Source: Hydractinia symbiolongicarpus (Eukaryota > Cnidaria > Hydrozoa > Anthoathecata > Hydractiniidae). From it: a DNA stretch of 64,000 bases. Both the position numbers and the translations under genes were made by a program. Of the stretch, positions 1-10,494 are shown piece after piece. The stretch covers positions 8,744,001-8,808,000 of the forward strand of contig NC_079876.1 of assembly GCF_029227915.1 (NCBI RefSeq), in the 5' to 3' direction. Under the pieces are notes generated by a model. It was not told the origin of the DNA and searched no databases. It worked only from the letters and a program-made list of their open reading frames with translations. Within the stretch, counting starts at the first letter, position 1. Each line of letters opens with the position of its first letter.

Positions 1-152
1 AACTCATTTCCCGAACGATTTTTTAAATTATTTTTTCACCCCTAAACCGCATGAGACTTGTAGTTTTCAAAAATGTTTTCATTTTTGATGAGACACTGAA
101 TAAAAGAAGTTTAATCGCCGGCAAACTGAAACCCGCGTTTTTCCGTAAATCC

Positions 153-182
153 CGGGCTTGGCCCGTATAGTCAAAAGTATAC
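153..182. other. Paired short dyads (possible hairpins) in the monomer
   Basis: Two adjacent inverted repeats are visible. CGGGC-TTG-GCCCG at 153-165 has a 5 bp stem and 3 nt loop. GTATA-GTCAAAAG-TATAC at 165-182 has a 5 bp stem and 8 nt loop. The second dyad is kept in most monomers. The first exists only in variants with CGGGCTTGGCCCG and is broken in CGGACTCGGCCCG, CGGCTTGGCCCG and CTTGGCACG variants. The stems are short, so any function is inference. Confidence 0.4.
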
Positions 183-204
183 AAAGAAAGTACCCAGGGA
201 GTAA

Positions 205-407
205 ACTGATTTCCCGAACGATTTTTTAAATTACTTTTTCACCACTAAAACGCATGAGACTTGTAGTTTTCAAAAATGTTTTCATTTTTGATAAGACGCT
301 GAATAAATGAAGTTTAATCGCCTGCAAACGAAAACCTGCGATTTCCCGTAAATCCTGGACTCGGCCCGTATAGTCAAAAGTATACAAAGAAAGTACCCAG
401 GGAGTAA
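205..407. repeat. Representative satellite monomer (203 bp)
   Basis: Given as the reference copy; the phase is arbitrary and set at ACTCATTT or a variant. Monomer positions 1-114 are AT-rich with T-tracts near 18-23, 30-35, 63-66, 75-78 and 81-85 and A-tracts near 43-46, 68-72 and 101-104. Positions 115-164 are GC-rich, and 165-203 are A-rich and end in ACCCAGGGAGTAA. Variable sites fall in clusters: CCCG/CCAG/CCCA after the start, TTATTTTTTC/TTACTTTTTC/TTATTATTTC, CATGAG/CATAAG, TTCAAAAATG/TTTAAAAATG/TTCAAGAATG, AAAGAAG/AAATGAAG/AAAGCAG, CCCGCG/CCTGCG/TCCGCG, and CCCGGGCTTGG/CCCGGACTCGG/CCTGGACTCGG. These define the subfamilies used for the higher-order repeats below. Confidence 0.9.
319..368. 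other. GC-rich, CpG-dense island of the monomer
   Basis: This 50 bp segment, shown in the reference monomer, is about two-thirds G+C in the consensus, while the flanking parts are about 30% G+C. In the consensus it holds the palindrome GCCGGC (changed to GCCTGC in this copy), the run CCCGCG or CCTGCG, TTCCCG and the CGGCCCG tail, so most CpGs of the monomer lie here. The same segment is present in every monomer. It might be a protein-binding or nucleosome-positioning element, but nothing in the sequence shows that directly. Confidence 0.7.
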
Positions 408-1129
408 ACTCATTTCCCGAACGATTTTTTATATTATTTTTTTACCACTAAACGCATGAGACTTGTAGTTTTCAAAAATATTTTCATATTTGATGGGACG
501 CTGAATAAAAGAAGTTTAATCGCCGGCAAACGAAAATCCGCGATTTCCCGTAAATCCCGGACTCGGCCCGTATAGTCAAAAGTATACAAAGAAAGTACCC
601 AGGGAGTAAACTCATTTCCCGAACGATTTTTTAAATTACTTTTTCACCACTAAAACGAATGAGACTTGTAGTTTTTAAAAATGTTTTCATTTTTGATGAG
701 ACGCTGAATAAATGAAGTTTAATCGCCGGCAAACGGAAACCTGCGATTTCCCGTAAATCCTGGACTCGGCCCGTATAGTCAAAAGTATACAAAGAAAGTA
801 CCCAGGGAGTAAACTCATTTCCCGAACGATTTTTTATATTATTTTTTTACCACTAAACGCATGAGACTTGTAGTTTTCAAAAATATTTTCATATTTGATG
901 GGACGCTGAATAAAAGAAGTTTAATCGCCGGCAAACGAAAACCTGCGATTTCCCGTAAATCTTGGACTCGGCCCGTATAGTCAAAAGTATACAAAGAAAG
1001 TACCCAGGGAGTAAACTCATTTCCAGAACGATTTTTTAAATTATTTTTTCACCACTAAAACGCATAAGACTTGTAGTTTTTAAAAAAGTTTTCATTTTTG
1101 ATGAGACGCTGAATAAAACAAGTTTAATC

Positions 1130-1938
1130 GCCGGCAAACAAAAATCCGCGATTTCCCGTAAATCCCGGTCTTGGCCCGTATAGTCAAAAGTATACAAAGA
1201 AAGTACCCAGGGAGTAAACTCATTTCCCGAACGATTTTTTGAATTATTTTTTCACCACTAAAACGCATGAGACTTGTAGTTTTCAAAAATGTTTTCATTT
1301 TTGATGAGACGCTGAATAAATGAAGTTTAATCGCCGGCAAACGAAAACATGCGATTTCCCGTAAATCCTGGACTCGGCCCTATAGTCAAAAGTATACAAA
1401 GAAAGTACCCAGGGAGTAAACTCATTTCCAGAACGATTTTTTAAATTATTTTTTTACCACTAAACGCATGAGACTTGTAGTTTTCAAAAATATTTTCATA
1501 TTTGATGGGACGCTGGATAAAAGAAGTTTAATCGCCGGCAAACGAAAATCTGCGATTTCCCGTAAATCCCGGACTCGGCCCGTATAGTCAAAAGTATACA
1601 AAGAAAGTACCCAGGGAGTAAACTCATTTCCCGAACGATTTTTTAAATTACTTTTCCACCACTAAAACGCATGAGACTTTTATTTTTCAAAAAAGTTTTC
1701 ATTTTTGATGAGACGCTGAATAAAAGAAGTTTAATCGCCGGCAAACAAAAACCCGCGATTTCCCGTAAATCCCGGGCTTGGCCCGTATAGTCAAAAGTAT
1801 ACAAAGAAAGTACCCAGGGAGTAAACTCATTTCCCGATCGATTTTTTATATTATTTTTTTACCACTAAACGCATGAGACTTGTAGTTTTCAAAAATATTT
1901 TCATATTTGATGGGACGCTGGATAAAAGAAGTTTAATC
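1130..1938. repeat. 4-monomer higher-order repeat (809 bp), copy 1
   Basis: The sequence recurs at an offset of 809 bp. Rare markers shared by both copies are TTTTTTGAATTA (1241 and 2050) and the one-base deletion TCGGCCCTATAG (about 1374 and 2183). The order of monomer types also matches. The start is approximate because it lies in sequence shared by all monomers. Confidence 0.8.
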
Positions 1939-2840
1939 GCCGGCAAACGAAAATCCGCGATTTCCCGTAAATCCCGGGCTTGGCCCGTATAGTCAAAAGA
2001 ATACAAAGAAAGTACCCAGGGAGTAAACTCATTTCCCGAACGATTTTTTGAATTATTTTTTCACCACTAAAACGCATGAGACTTGTAGTTTTCAAAAATG
2101 TTTTCATTTTTGATGAGACGCTGAATAAATGAAGTTTAATCGCCGGCAAACGAAAACATGCGATTTCCCGTAAATCCTGGACTCGGCCCTATAGTCAAAA
2201 GTATACAAAGAAAGTACCCAGGGAGTAAACTCATTTCCAGAACGATTTTTTAAATTATTTTTTTACCACTAAACGCATGAGACTTGTAGTTTTCAAAAAT
2301 ATTTTCATATTTGATGGGACGCTGGATAAAAGAAGTTTAATCGCCGGCAAACGAAAATCTGCGATTTCCCGTAAATCCCGGACTCGGCCCGTATAGTCAA
2401 AAGTATACAAAGAAAGTACCCAGGGAGTAAACTCATTTCCCGAACGATTTTTTAAATTACTTTTCCACCACTAAAACGCATGAGACTTTTATTTTTCAAA
2501 AAAGTTTTCATTTTTGATGAGACGCTGAATAAAAGAAGTTTAATCGCCGGCAAACAAAAACCCGCGATTTCCCGTAAATCCCGGGCTTGGCCCGTATAGT
2601 CAAAAGTATACAAAGAAAGTACCCAGGGAGTAAACTCATTTCCCGATCGATTTTTTATATTATTTTTTTACCACTAAACGCATGAGACTTGTAGTTTTCA
2701 AAAATATTTTCATATTTGATGGGACGCTGGATAAAAGAAGTTTAATCGCCGGCAAACGAAAATCCGCGATTTCCCGTAAATCCCGGGCTTGGCCCGTATA
2801 GTCAAAAGTATACAAAGAAAGTACCCAGGGAGTAAACTCA
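1939..2840. repeat. 4-monomer higher-order repeat (809 bp), copy 2
   Basis: This is the second copy of the 809 bp unit, immediately downstream of the first. Similarity continues a little past one unit and ends near 2840, where TTTACCGAACG introduces a different monomer. A few substitutions separate the copies, for example AAAAGAATAC in copy 1 against AAAAGTATAC here. Confidence 0.78.
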
Positions 2841-2849
2841 TTTACCGAA

Positions 2850-4267
2850 CGATTTTTTAAATTACTTTTTTACCACTAAACGCATGAGACTTGTAGTTTT
2901 CAAAAATATTTTCATATTTGATGGGACGCTGAATAATAGAAGTTTAATCGCCGGCAAACGAAAATCCGCGATTTCCCGTAAATCCAGGACTCGGCCCGTA
3001 TAGTCAAAAGTATACAAAGAAAGTACCCAGGGAGTAAACTCATTTCCCGAACGATTTTTTAAATTATTTTTTCACCACTAAACCGCATGAGACTTGTAGT
3101 TTTCAAAAATGTTTTCATTTTTGATGAGACACTGAATAAAAGAAGTTTAATCGCCGGCAAACTAAAACCCGCGTTTTTCCGTAAATCCCGGGCTTGGCCC
3201 GTATAGTCAAAAGTATACAAAGAAAGTACCCAGGGAGTAAACTGATTTCCCGAACGATTTTTTAAATTACTTTTTCACCACTAAAACGCATGAGACTTGT
3301 AGTTTTTAAAAATGTTTTCATTTTTGATGAGACGCTGAATAAAAGAAGTTTAATCGCCGGCAAACGAAAACCTGCGATTTCCCGTAAATCCTGGACTCGG
3401 CCCGTATAGTCAAAAGTATACAAAGAAAGTACCCAGGGAGTAAACTCATTTCCCGAACGATTTTTTATATTATTTTTTTACCACTAAACGCATGAGACTT
3501 GTAGTTTTCAAAAATATTTTCATATTTGATGGGACGCTGAATAAAAGAAGTTTAATCGCCGGCAAACGAAAATCCCCGATTTCCCGTAAATCCCGGACTC
3601 GGCCGTATAGTCAAAAGTATACAAAGAAAGTACCCAGGGAGTAAACTCATTTCCCAAACGATTATTTAAATTACTTTTTCACCACTAAAACGCATGAGAC
3701 TTGTAGTTTTTAAAAATGTTTTCCTTTTTGATGAGACGCTGAATAAATGAAGTTTAATCGCCGGCAAACGAAAACCTGCGATTTCCCGTAAATCCTGGAC
3801 TCGGCCCGTATAGTCAAAAGTATACAAAGAAAGTACCCAGGGAGTAAACTCATTTCCCAAACGATTTTTTAAATTATTATTTCACCACAAAAACGCATGA
3901 GACTTGTAGTTTTCAAGAATGTTTTCATTTTTGATGAGACGCTGAATAAAAGCAGTTTAATCGCCGGCAAACGAAAATCCGCGATTTCCCGTAAATCCCG
4001 GGCTTGGCCCGTATAGTCAAAAGTATACAAAGAAAGTACCCAGGGAGTAAACTCATTTACCGAACGATTTTTTAAATTACTTTTTCACCACTAAAACGCA
4101 CGAGACTTGTAGTTTTCAAAAATGTTTTTATTTTTGATGAGACGCTGAATAAAAGAAGTTTAATCGCCGGCAAACGAAAACCCGCGATTTCCCGTAAATC
4201 CCGGGCTAGGCCCGTATAGTCAAAAGTATACAAAGAAAGTACCCAGGGAGTAAACTCATTTCCCGAA
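2850..4267. repeat. 7-monomer higher-order repeat (1,418 bp), copy 1
   Basis: Rare markers recur exactly 1,418 bp apart: GAATAATAG at 2931 and 4349, followed in the same order by ACTAAACCGCATGAG, ACTGATTTCC, AATCCCCGATTTC, the deletion CTCGGCCGTATAG, and a TTTTCCTTTTTGATG monomer. About 1.13 kb of the unit (2850-3977) is closely matched in the second copy. Confidence 0.82.
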
Positions 4268-5395
4268 CGATTTTTTATATTACTTTTTTACCACTAAACG
4301 CATGAGACTTGTAGTTTTCAAAAATATTTTCATATTTGATGGGACGCTGAATAATAGAAGTTTAATCGCCGGCAAACGAAAATCCGCGATTTCCCGTAAA
4401 TCCAGGACTCGGCCCGTATAGTCAAAAGTATACAAAGAAAGTACCCAGGGAGTAAACTCATTTCCCGAACGATTTTTTAAATTATTTCTTCACCACTAAA
4501 CCGCATGAGACTTGTAGTTTTCAAAAATGTTTTCATTTTTGATGAGACACTGAATAAAAGAAGTTTAATCGCCGGCAAACTAAAACCCGCGTTTTTCCGT
4601 AAATCCCGGGCTTGGCCCGTATAGTCAAAAGTATACAAAGAAAGTACCCAGGGAGTAAACTGATTTCCCGAACGATTTTTTAAATTACTTTTTCACCACT
4701 AAAACGCATGAGACTTGTAGTTTTTAAAAATGTTTTCATTTTTGATGAGACGCTGAATAAAAGAAGTTTAATCGCCGGCAAACGAAAACCTGCGATTTCC
4801 CGTAAATCCTGGACTCGGCCCGTATAGTCAAAAGTATACAAAGAAAGTACCCAGGGAGTAAACTCATTTCCCGAACGATTTTTTATATTATTTTTTTACC
4901 ACTAAACGCATGAGACTTGTAGTTTTCAAAAATATTTTCATATTTGATGGGACGCTGAATAAAAGAAGTTTAATCGCCGGCAAACGAAAATCCCCGATTT
5001 CCCGTAAATCCCGGACTCGGCCGTATAGTCAAAAGTATACAAAGAAAGTACCCAGGGAGTAAACTCATTTCCCAAACGATTATTTAAATTACTTTTTCAC
5101 CACTAAAACGCATGAGACTTGTAGTTTTTAAAAATGTTTTCCTTTTTGATGAGACGCTGAATAAATGAAGTTTAATCGCCGGCAAACGAAAACCTGCGAT
5201 TTCCCGTAAATCCTGGACTCGGCCCGTATAGTCAAAAGTATACAAAGAAAGTACCCAGGGAGTAAACTCATTTCCCAAACGATTTTTTAAATTATTATTT
5301 CACCACAAAAACGCATGAGACTTGTAGTTTTCAAGAATGTTTTCATTTTTGATGAGACGCTGAATAAAAGCAGTTTAATCGCCGGCAAACGAAAA
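4268..5395. repeat. 7-monomer higher-order repeat, copy 2 (partial)
   Basis: This matches 2850-3977 closely, then diverges near 5395. There the sequence switches to a monomer with TTGGCACG, TAGTCGAATG and CCCTGTGAG, a subfamily absent upstream of this point. Confidence 0.8.
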
Positions 5396-6884
5396 CCCGC
5401 GATTTCCCGTAAATCCCGGGCTTGGCACGTATAGTCGAATGTACACAAAGAAAGTACCCTGTGAGTAAACTCATTTCCAGAACGATTTTTTAAATTATTT
5501 TTTCACCACTAAAACGCATAAGACTTGTAGTTTTTAAAAATGTTTTCATTTTTGATGAGACGCTGAATAAAAGAAGTTTAATCGCCGGCAAACAAAAACC
5601 CGCGATTTCCCGTAAATCCCGGCTTGGCCCGTATAGTCAAAATTATACAAAGAAACTACCCAGGGAGTAAACTCATTTCCCGAACGATTTTTTAAATTAT
5701 TTTTTCACCACTAAAACGCATGAGACTTGTAGTTTTCAAAAATGTTTTCATTTTTGATGAGACGCTGAATAAAAGCAGTTTAATCGCCGGCAAACGAAAT
5801 CCTGCGATTTCCTTAAATCCCGGACTCGGCCCGTATAGTCAAAAGTATACAAAGAAAGTACCCAGGGAGTAAACTCATTTCCACAACGATTTTTTAAATT
5901 ATTTTTTCACCACTAAAACGCATAAGACTTGTAGTTTTTAAAAAAGTTTTCATTTTTGATGAGACGCTGAATAAAAGAAGTTTAATCGCCGGCAAACAAA
6001 AACCCGCGATTTCCCGTAAATCCCGGGCTTGGCCCGTATAGTCAAAAGTATACAAAGAAAGTACCCAGGGAGTAAACTCATTTCCCAAACGATTTTTTAT
6101 ATTATTTTTTTACCACTAAACGCATGAGACTTGTAGTTTTCAAAATTATTTTCATATTTGATGGGACGCTGAATAAAAGAAGTTTAATCGCCGGCAAACG
6201 AAAATTCGCGATTTCCCGTAAATCCCGGACTCGGCCCGTATAGTCAAAAGTATACAAAGAAAGTACCCAGGGAGTAAACTCATTTCCCGAACTATTATTT
6301 AAATTACTTTTTCACCACTAAAACGCATGAGACTTGTAGTTTTTAAAAATGTTTTCATTTTTGATGAGACGCTGAATAAATGAAGTTTAATCGCCGGCAA
6401 ACGAAAACCTGCGATTTCCCGTAAATCCTGGACTCGGCCCGTATAGTCAAAAGTATACAAAGAAAGTACCCAGGGAGTAAACTCATTTCCCAAACGATTT
6501 TTTAAATTATTTTTTCACCACTAAAACGCATGAGACTTGTAGTTTTAAAGAATGTTTTCATTTTTGATGAGACGCTGAATAAAAGCAGTTTAATCGCCGG
6601 CAAACGAAAACCTGCGATTTCTTTAAATCCTGGACTCGGCCCGTATAGTCAAAAGTATACAAAGAAAGTACCCAGGGAGTAAACTCATTTCCAGAACGAT
6701 TTTTTAAATTATTTTTTCACCACTAAAACGCATAAGACTTGTAGTTTTTAAAAATGTTTTCATTTTTGATGAGACGCTGAATAAAAGAAGTTTAATCGCC
6801 GGCAAACGAAAACCCGCGATTTCCCGTAAATCCCGGCTTGGCCCGTATAGTCAAAATTATACAAAGAAACTACCCAGGGAGTAA
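5396..6884. repeat. Mixed-subfamily satellite segment
   Basis: Seven or so monomers of mixed types lie between the 7-monomer repeat and the dimer block. The segment carries the first TTGGCACG...CCCTGTGAG monomer, monomers with the TTCCTTAAATCC form (two bases missing), a CATAAGAC/AAAAAAGTTTTC monomer and a B-type monomer with AAAATTATTTTCATATTTG. I see no regular higher-order period here. The order resembles that near 62.4-63.4 kb. Confidence 0.7.
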
Positions 6885-8504
6885 ACTCATTTCCCGAACG
6901 ATTATTTAAATTACTTTTTCACCACTAAAACGCATGAGACTTGTAGTTTTCAAGAATGTTTTCATTTTTGATGAGACGCTGAATAAAAGCAGTTTAATCG
7001 CCGGCAAACGAAAACCCGCGATTTCCCGTAAATCCCGGGCTTGGCACGTATAGTCGAATGTATACAAAGAAAGTACCCTGTGAGTAAACTCATTTCCAGA
7101 ACGATTTTTTAAATTATTTTTTCACCACTAAAACGCATAAGACTTGTAGTTTTTAAAAATGTTTTCATTTTTGATGAGACGCTGAATAAAAGAAGTTTAA
7201 TCGCCGGCAAACGAAAACCCGCGATTTCCCGTAAATCCCGGCTTGGCCCGTATAGTCAAAATTATACAAAGAAACTACCCAGGGAGTAAACTCATTTCCC
7301 GAACGATTATTTAAATTACTTTTTCACCACTAAAACGCATGAGACTTGTAGTTTTCAAGAATGTTTTCATTTTTGATGAGACGCTGAATAAAAGCAGTTT
7401 AATCGCCGGCAAACGAAAACCCGCGATTTCCCGTAAATCCCGGGCTTGGCACGTATAGTCGAATGTATACAAAGAAAGTACCCTGTGAGTAAACTCATTT
7501 CCAGAACGATTTTTTAAATTATTTTTTCACCACTAAAACGCATAAGACTTGTAGTTTTTAAAAATGTTTTCATTTTTGATGAGACGCTGAATAAAAGAAG
7601 TTTAATCGCCGGCAAACGAAAACCCGCGATTTCCCGTAAATCCCGGCTTGGCCCGTATAGTCAAAATTATACAAAGAAACTACCCAGGGAGTAAACTCAT
7701 TTCCCAAACGATTATTTAAATTACTTTTTCACCACTAAAACGCATGAGACTTGTAGTTTTCAAGAATGTTTTCATTTTTGATGAGACGCTGAATAAAAGC
7801 AGTTTAATCGCCGGCAAACGAAAACCCGCGATTTCCCGTAAATCCCGGGCTTGGCACGTATAGTCGAATGTATACAAAGAAAGTACCCTGTGAGTAAACT
7901 CATTTCCAGAACGATTTTTTAAATTATTTTTTCACCACTAAAACGCATAAGACTTGTAGTTTTTAAAAATGTTTTCATTTTTGATGAGACGCTGAATAAA
8001 AGAAGTTTAATCGCCGGCAAACGAAAACCCGCGATTTCCCGTAAATCCCGGCTTGGCCCGTATAGTCAAAATTATACAAAGAAACTACCCAGGGAGTAAA
8101 CTCATTTCCCGAACGATTATTTAAATTACTTTTTCACCACTAAAACGCATGAGACTTGTAGTTTTCAAGAATGTTTTCATTTTTGATGAGACGCTGAATA
8201 AAAGCAGTTTAATCGCCGGCAAACGAAAACCCGCGATTTCCCGTAAATCCCGGGCTTGGCACGTATAGTCGAATGTATACAAAGAAAGTACCCTGTGAGT
8301 AAACTCATTTCCAGAACGATTTTTTAAATTATTTTTTCACCACTAAAACGCATAAGACTTGTAGTTTTTAAAAATGTTTTCATTTTTGATGAGACGCTGA
8401 ATAAAAGAAGTTTAATCGCCGGCAAATGAAAACCCGCGATTTCCTGTAAATCCCGGCTTGGCCCGTATAGTCAAAATTATACAAAGAAACTACCCAGGGA
8501 GTAA
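6885..8504. repeat. Dimeric higher-order repeat, 405 bp x 4
   Basis: Four consecutive two-monomer units start at 6885, 7290, 7695 and 8100, an exact 405 bp period. In each unit the first monomer has GATTATTTAAATTAC, TTCAAGAATG, AAAGCAG, TTGGCACG, TCGAATG and CCCTGTGAG. The second has TTCCAGAACG, CATAAGAC, TTTTTAAAAATG, CCCGGCTTGG, AAAATTATAC and AAACTACCC. Copies differ by only a few bases, such as CCCAAACG for CCCGAACG in the third and AAATGAAA plus TTCCTG in the fourth. Confidence 0.92.
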
Positions 8505-9110
8505 ACTCATTTCCCGAACGATTTTTTAAATTATTTTTGCACCACTAAAACGCATGAGACTTGTAGTTTTCAAAAATGTTTTCATTTTTGATGAGACGCT
8601 GAATAAAAGCAGTTTAATCGCCGGCAAACGAAATCCTGCGATTTCCTTAAATCCCGGACTCGGCCCGTATAGTCAAAAGTATACAAAGAAAGTACCCAGG
8701 GAGTAAACTCATTTCCACAACGATTTTTTATATTATTTTTTTACCACTAAACGCATGAGACTTGTAGTTTTCAAAATTATTTTCATATTTGATGGGACGC
8801 TGAATAAAAGAAGTTTAATCGCCGGCAAACGAAAATTCGCGATTTCCCGTAAATCCCGGACTCGGCCCGTATAGTCAAAAGTATACAAAGAAAGTACCCA
8901 GGGAGTAAACTCATTTCCCGAACTATTATTTAAATTACTTTTTCACCACTAAAACGCATGAGACTTGTAGTTTTTAAAAATGTTTTCATTTTTTAAGGGA
9001 CGCTGAATAAAAGAAGTTTAATCGCCGGCAAACGAAAACCCGCGATTTCCCGTAAATCCCGGCTTGGCCCGTATAGTCAAAATTATACAAAGAAACTACC
9101 CAGGGAGTAA
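8100..9110. repeat. 5-monomer higher-order repeat (1,011 bp), copy 1
   Basis: The marker TAGTCGAATG at 8266 recurs at 9277, 1,011 bp on. The rare sites TTTCCACAACG (about 8713) and GAACTATTATT (about 8930) have counterparts in copy 2. The unit overlaps the last dimer copy. Its final monomer (about 8922-9110) is chimeric: it starts like the GAACTATTATT type and ends like the AAAATTATAC/AAACTACCC type. Confidence 0.8.
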
Positions 9111-9998
9111 ACTCATTTCCCGAACGATTATTTAAATTACTTTTTCACCACTAAAACGCATGAGACTTGTAGTTTTCAAGAATGTTTTCATTTTTGATGA
9201 GACGCTGAATGAAAGCAGTTTAATCGCCGGCAAACGAAAACCCGCGATTTCCCGTAAATCCCGGGCTTGGCACGTATAGTCGAATGTATACAAAGAAAGT
9301 ACCCTGTGAGTAAACTCATTTCCAGAACGATTTTTTAAATTATTTTTTCACCACTAAAACGCATAAGACTTGTAGTTTTTAAAAATGTTTTCATTTTTGA
9401 TGAGACGCTGAATAAAAGAAGTTTAATCGCCGGCAAATGAAAACCCGCGATTTCCCGTAAATCCCGGCTTGGCCCGTATAGTCAAAATTATACAAAGAAA
9501 CTACCCAGGGAGTAAACTCATTTCCCGAACGATTTTTTAAATTATTTTTTCACCACTAAAACGCATGAGACTTGTAGTTTTCAAAAATGTTTTCATTTTT
9601 GATGAGACGCTGAATAAAAGCAGTTTAATCGCCGGCAAACGAAATCCTGCGATTTCCTTAAATCCCGGACTCGGCCCGTATAGTCAAAAGTATACAAAGA
9701 AAGTACCCAGGGAGTAAACTCATTTCAACAACGATTTTTTATATTATTTTTTTACCACTAAACGCATGAGACTTGTAGTTTTCAAAATTATTTTCATATT
9801 TGATGGGACGCTGAATAAAAGAAGTTTAATCGCCGGCAAACGAAAATTCGCGATTTCCCGTAAATCCCGGACTCGGCCCGTATAGTCAAAAGTATACAAA
9901 GAAAGTACCCAGGGAGTAAACTCATTTCCCGAACTATTATTTAAATTACTTTTTCACCACTAAAACGCATGAGACTTGTAGTTTTTAAAAATGTTTTC
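9111..9998. repeat. 5-monomer higher-order repeat, copy 2
   Basis: This matches 8100-8985 at an offset of 1,011 bp and diverges in the fifth monomer, where copy 1 carries the chimeric junction. Small differences include TTTTTTCACC against TTTTTGCACC and TTTCAACAACG against TTTCCACAACG. Confidence 0.78.
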
Positions 9999-10494
9999 AT
10001 TTTTGATGAGACGCTAAATAAATGAAGTTTAATCGCCGGCAAACGAAAACCTGCGATTTCCCGTAAATCCTGGACTCGGCCCGTATAGTCAAAAGTATAC
10101 AAAGAAAGTACCCAGGGAGTAAACTCATTTCCCAAACGATTTTTTAAATTATTATTTCACCACTAAAACGCATGAGACTTGTAGTTTTTAAGAATGTTTT
10201 CATTTTTAATGAGACGCTGAATAAAAGCAGTTTAATCGCCGGCAAACGAAAACCTGCGATTTCCTTAAATCCCGGACTCGGCCCGTATAGTCAAAAGTAT
10301 ACAAAGAAAGTACCCAGGGAGTAAACTCATTTCCCGAACGATTTTTTAAATTACTTTTTCACCACTAAAACGCATGAGACTTGTAGTTTTTAAAAATGTT
10401 TTCATTTTTGATGAGACGCTGAATAAATGAAGTTTAATCGCCGGCAAACGAAAACCTGCGATTTCCCGTAAATCCTGGACTCGGCCCGTATAGT

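Noticed and set aside
153-165. Rho-independent terminator (CGGGC hairpin near T-rich DNA)
   Set aside because: The stem is only 5 bp, is lost in many monomers, is not followed directly by a T run, and the context is not bacterial.
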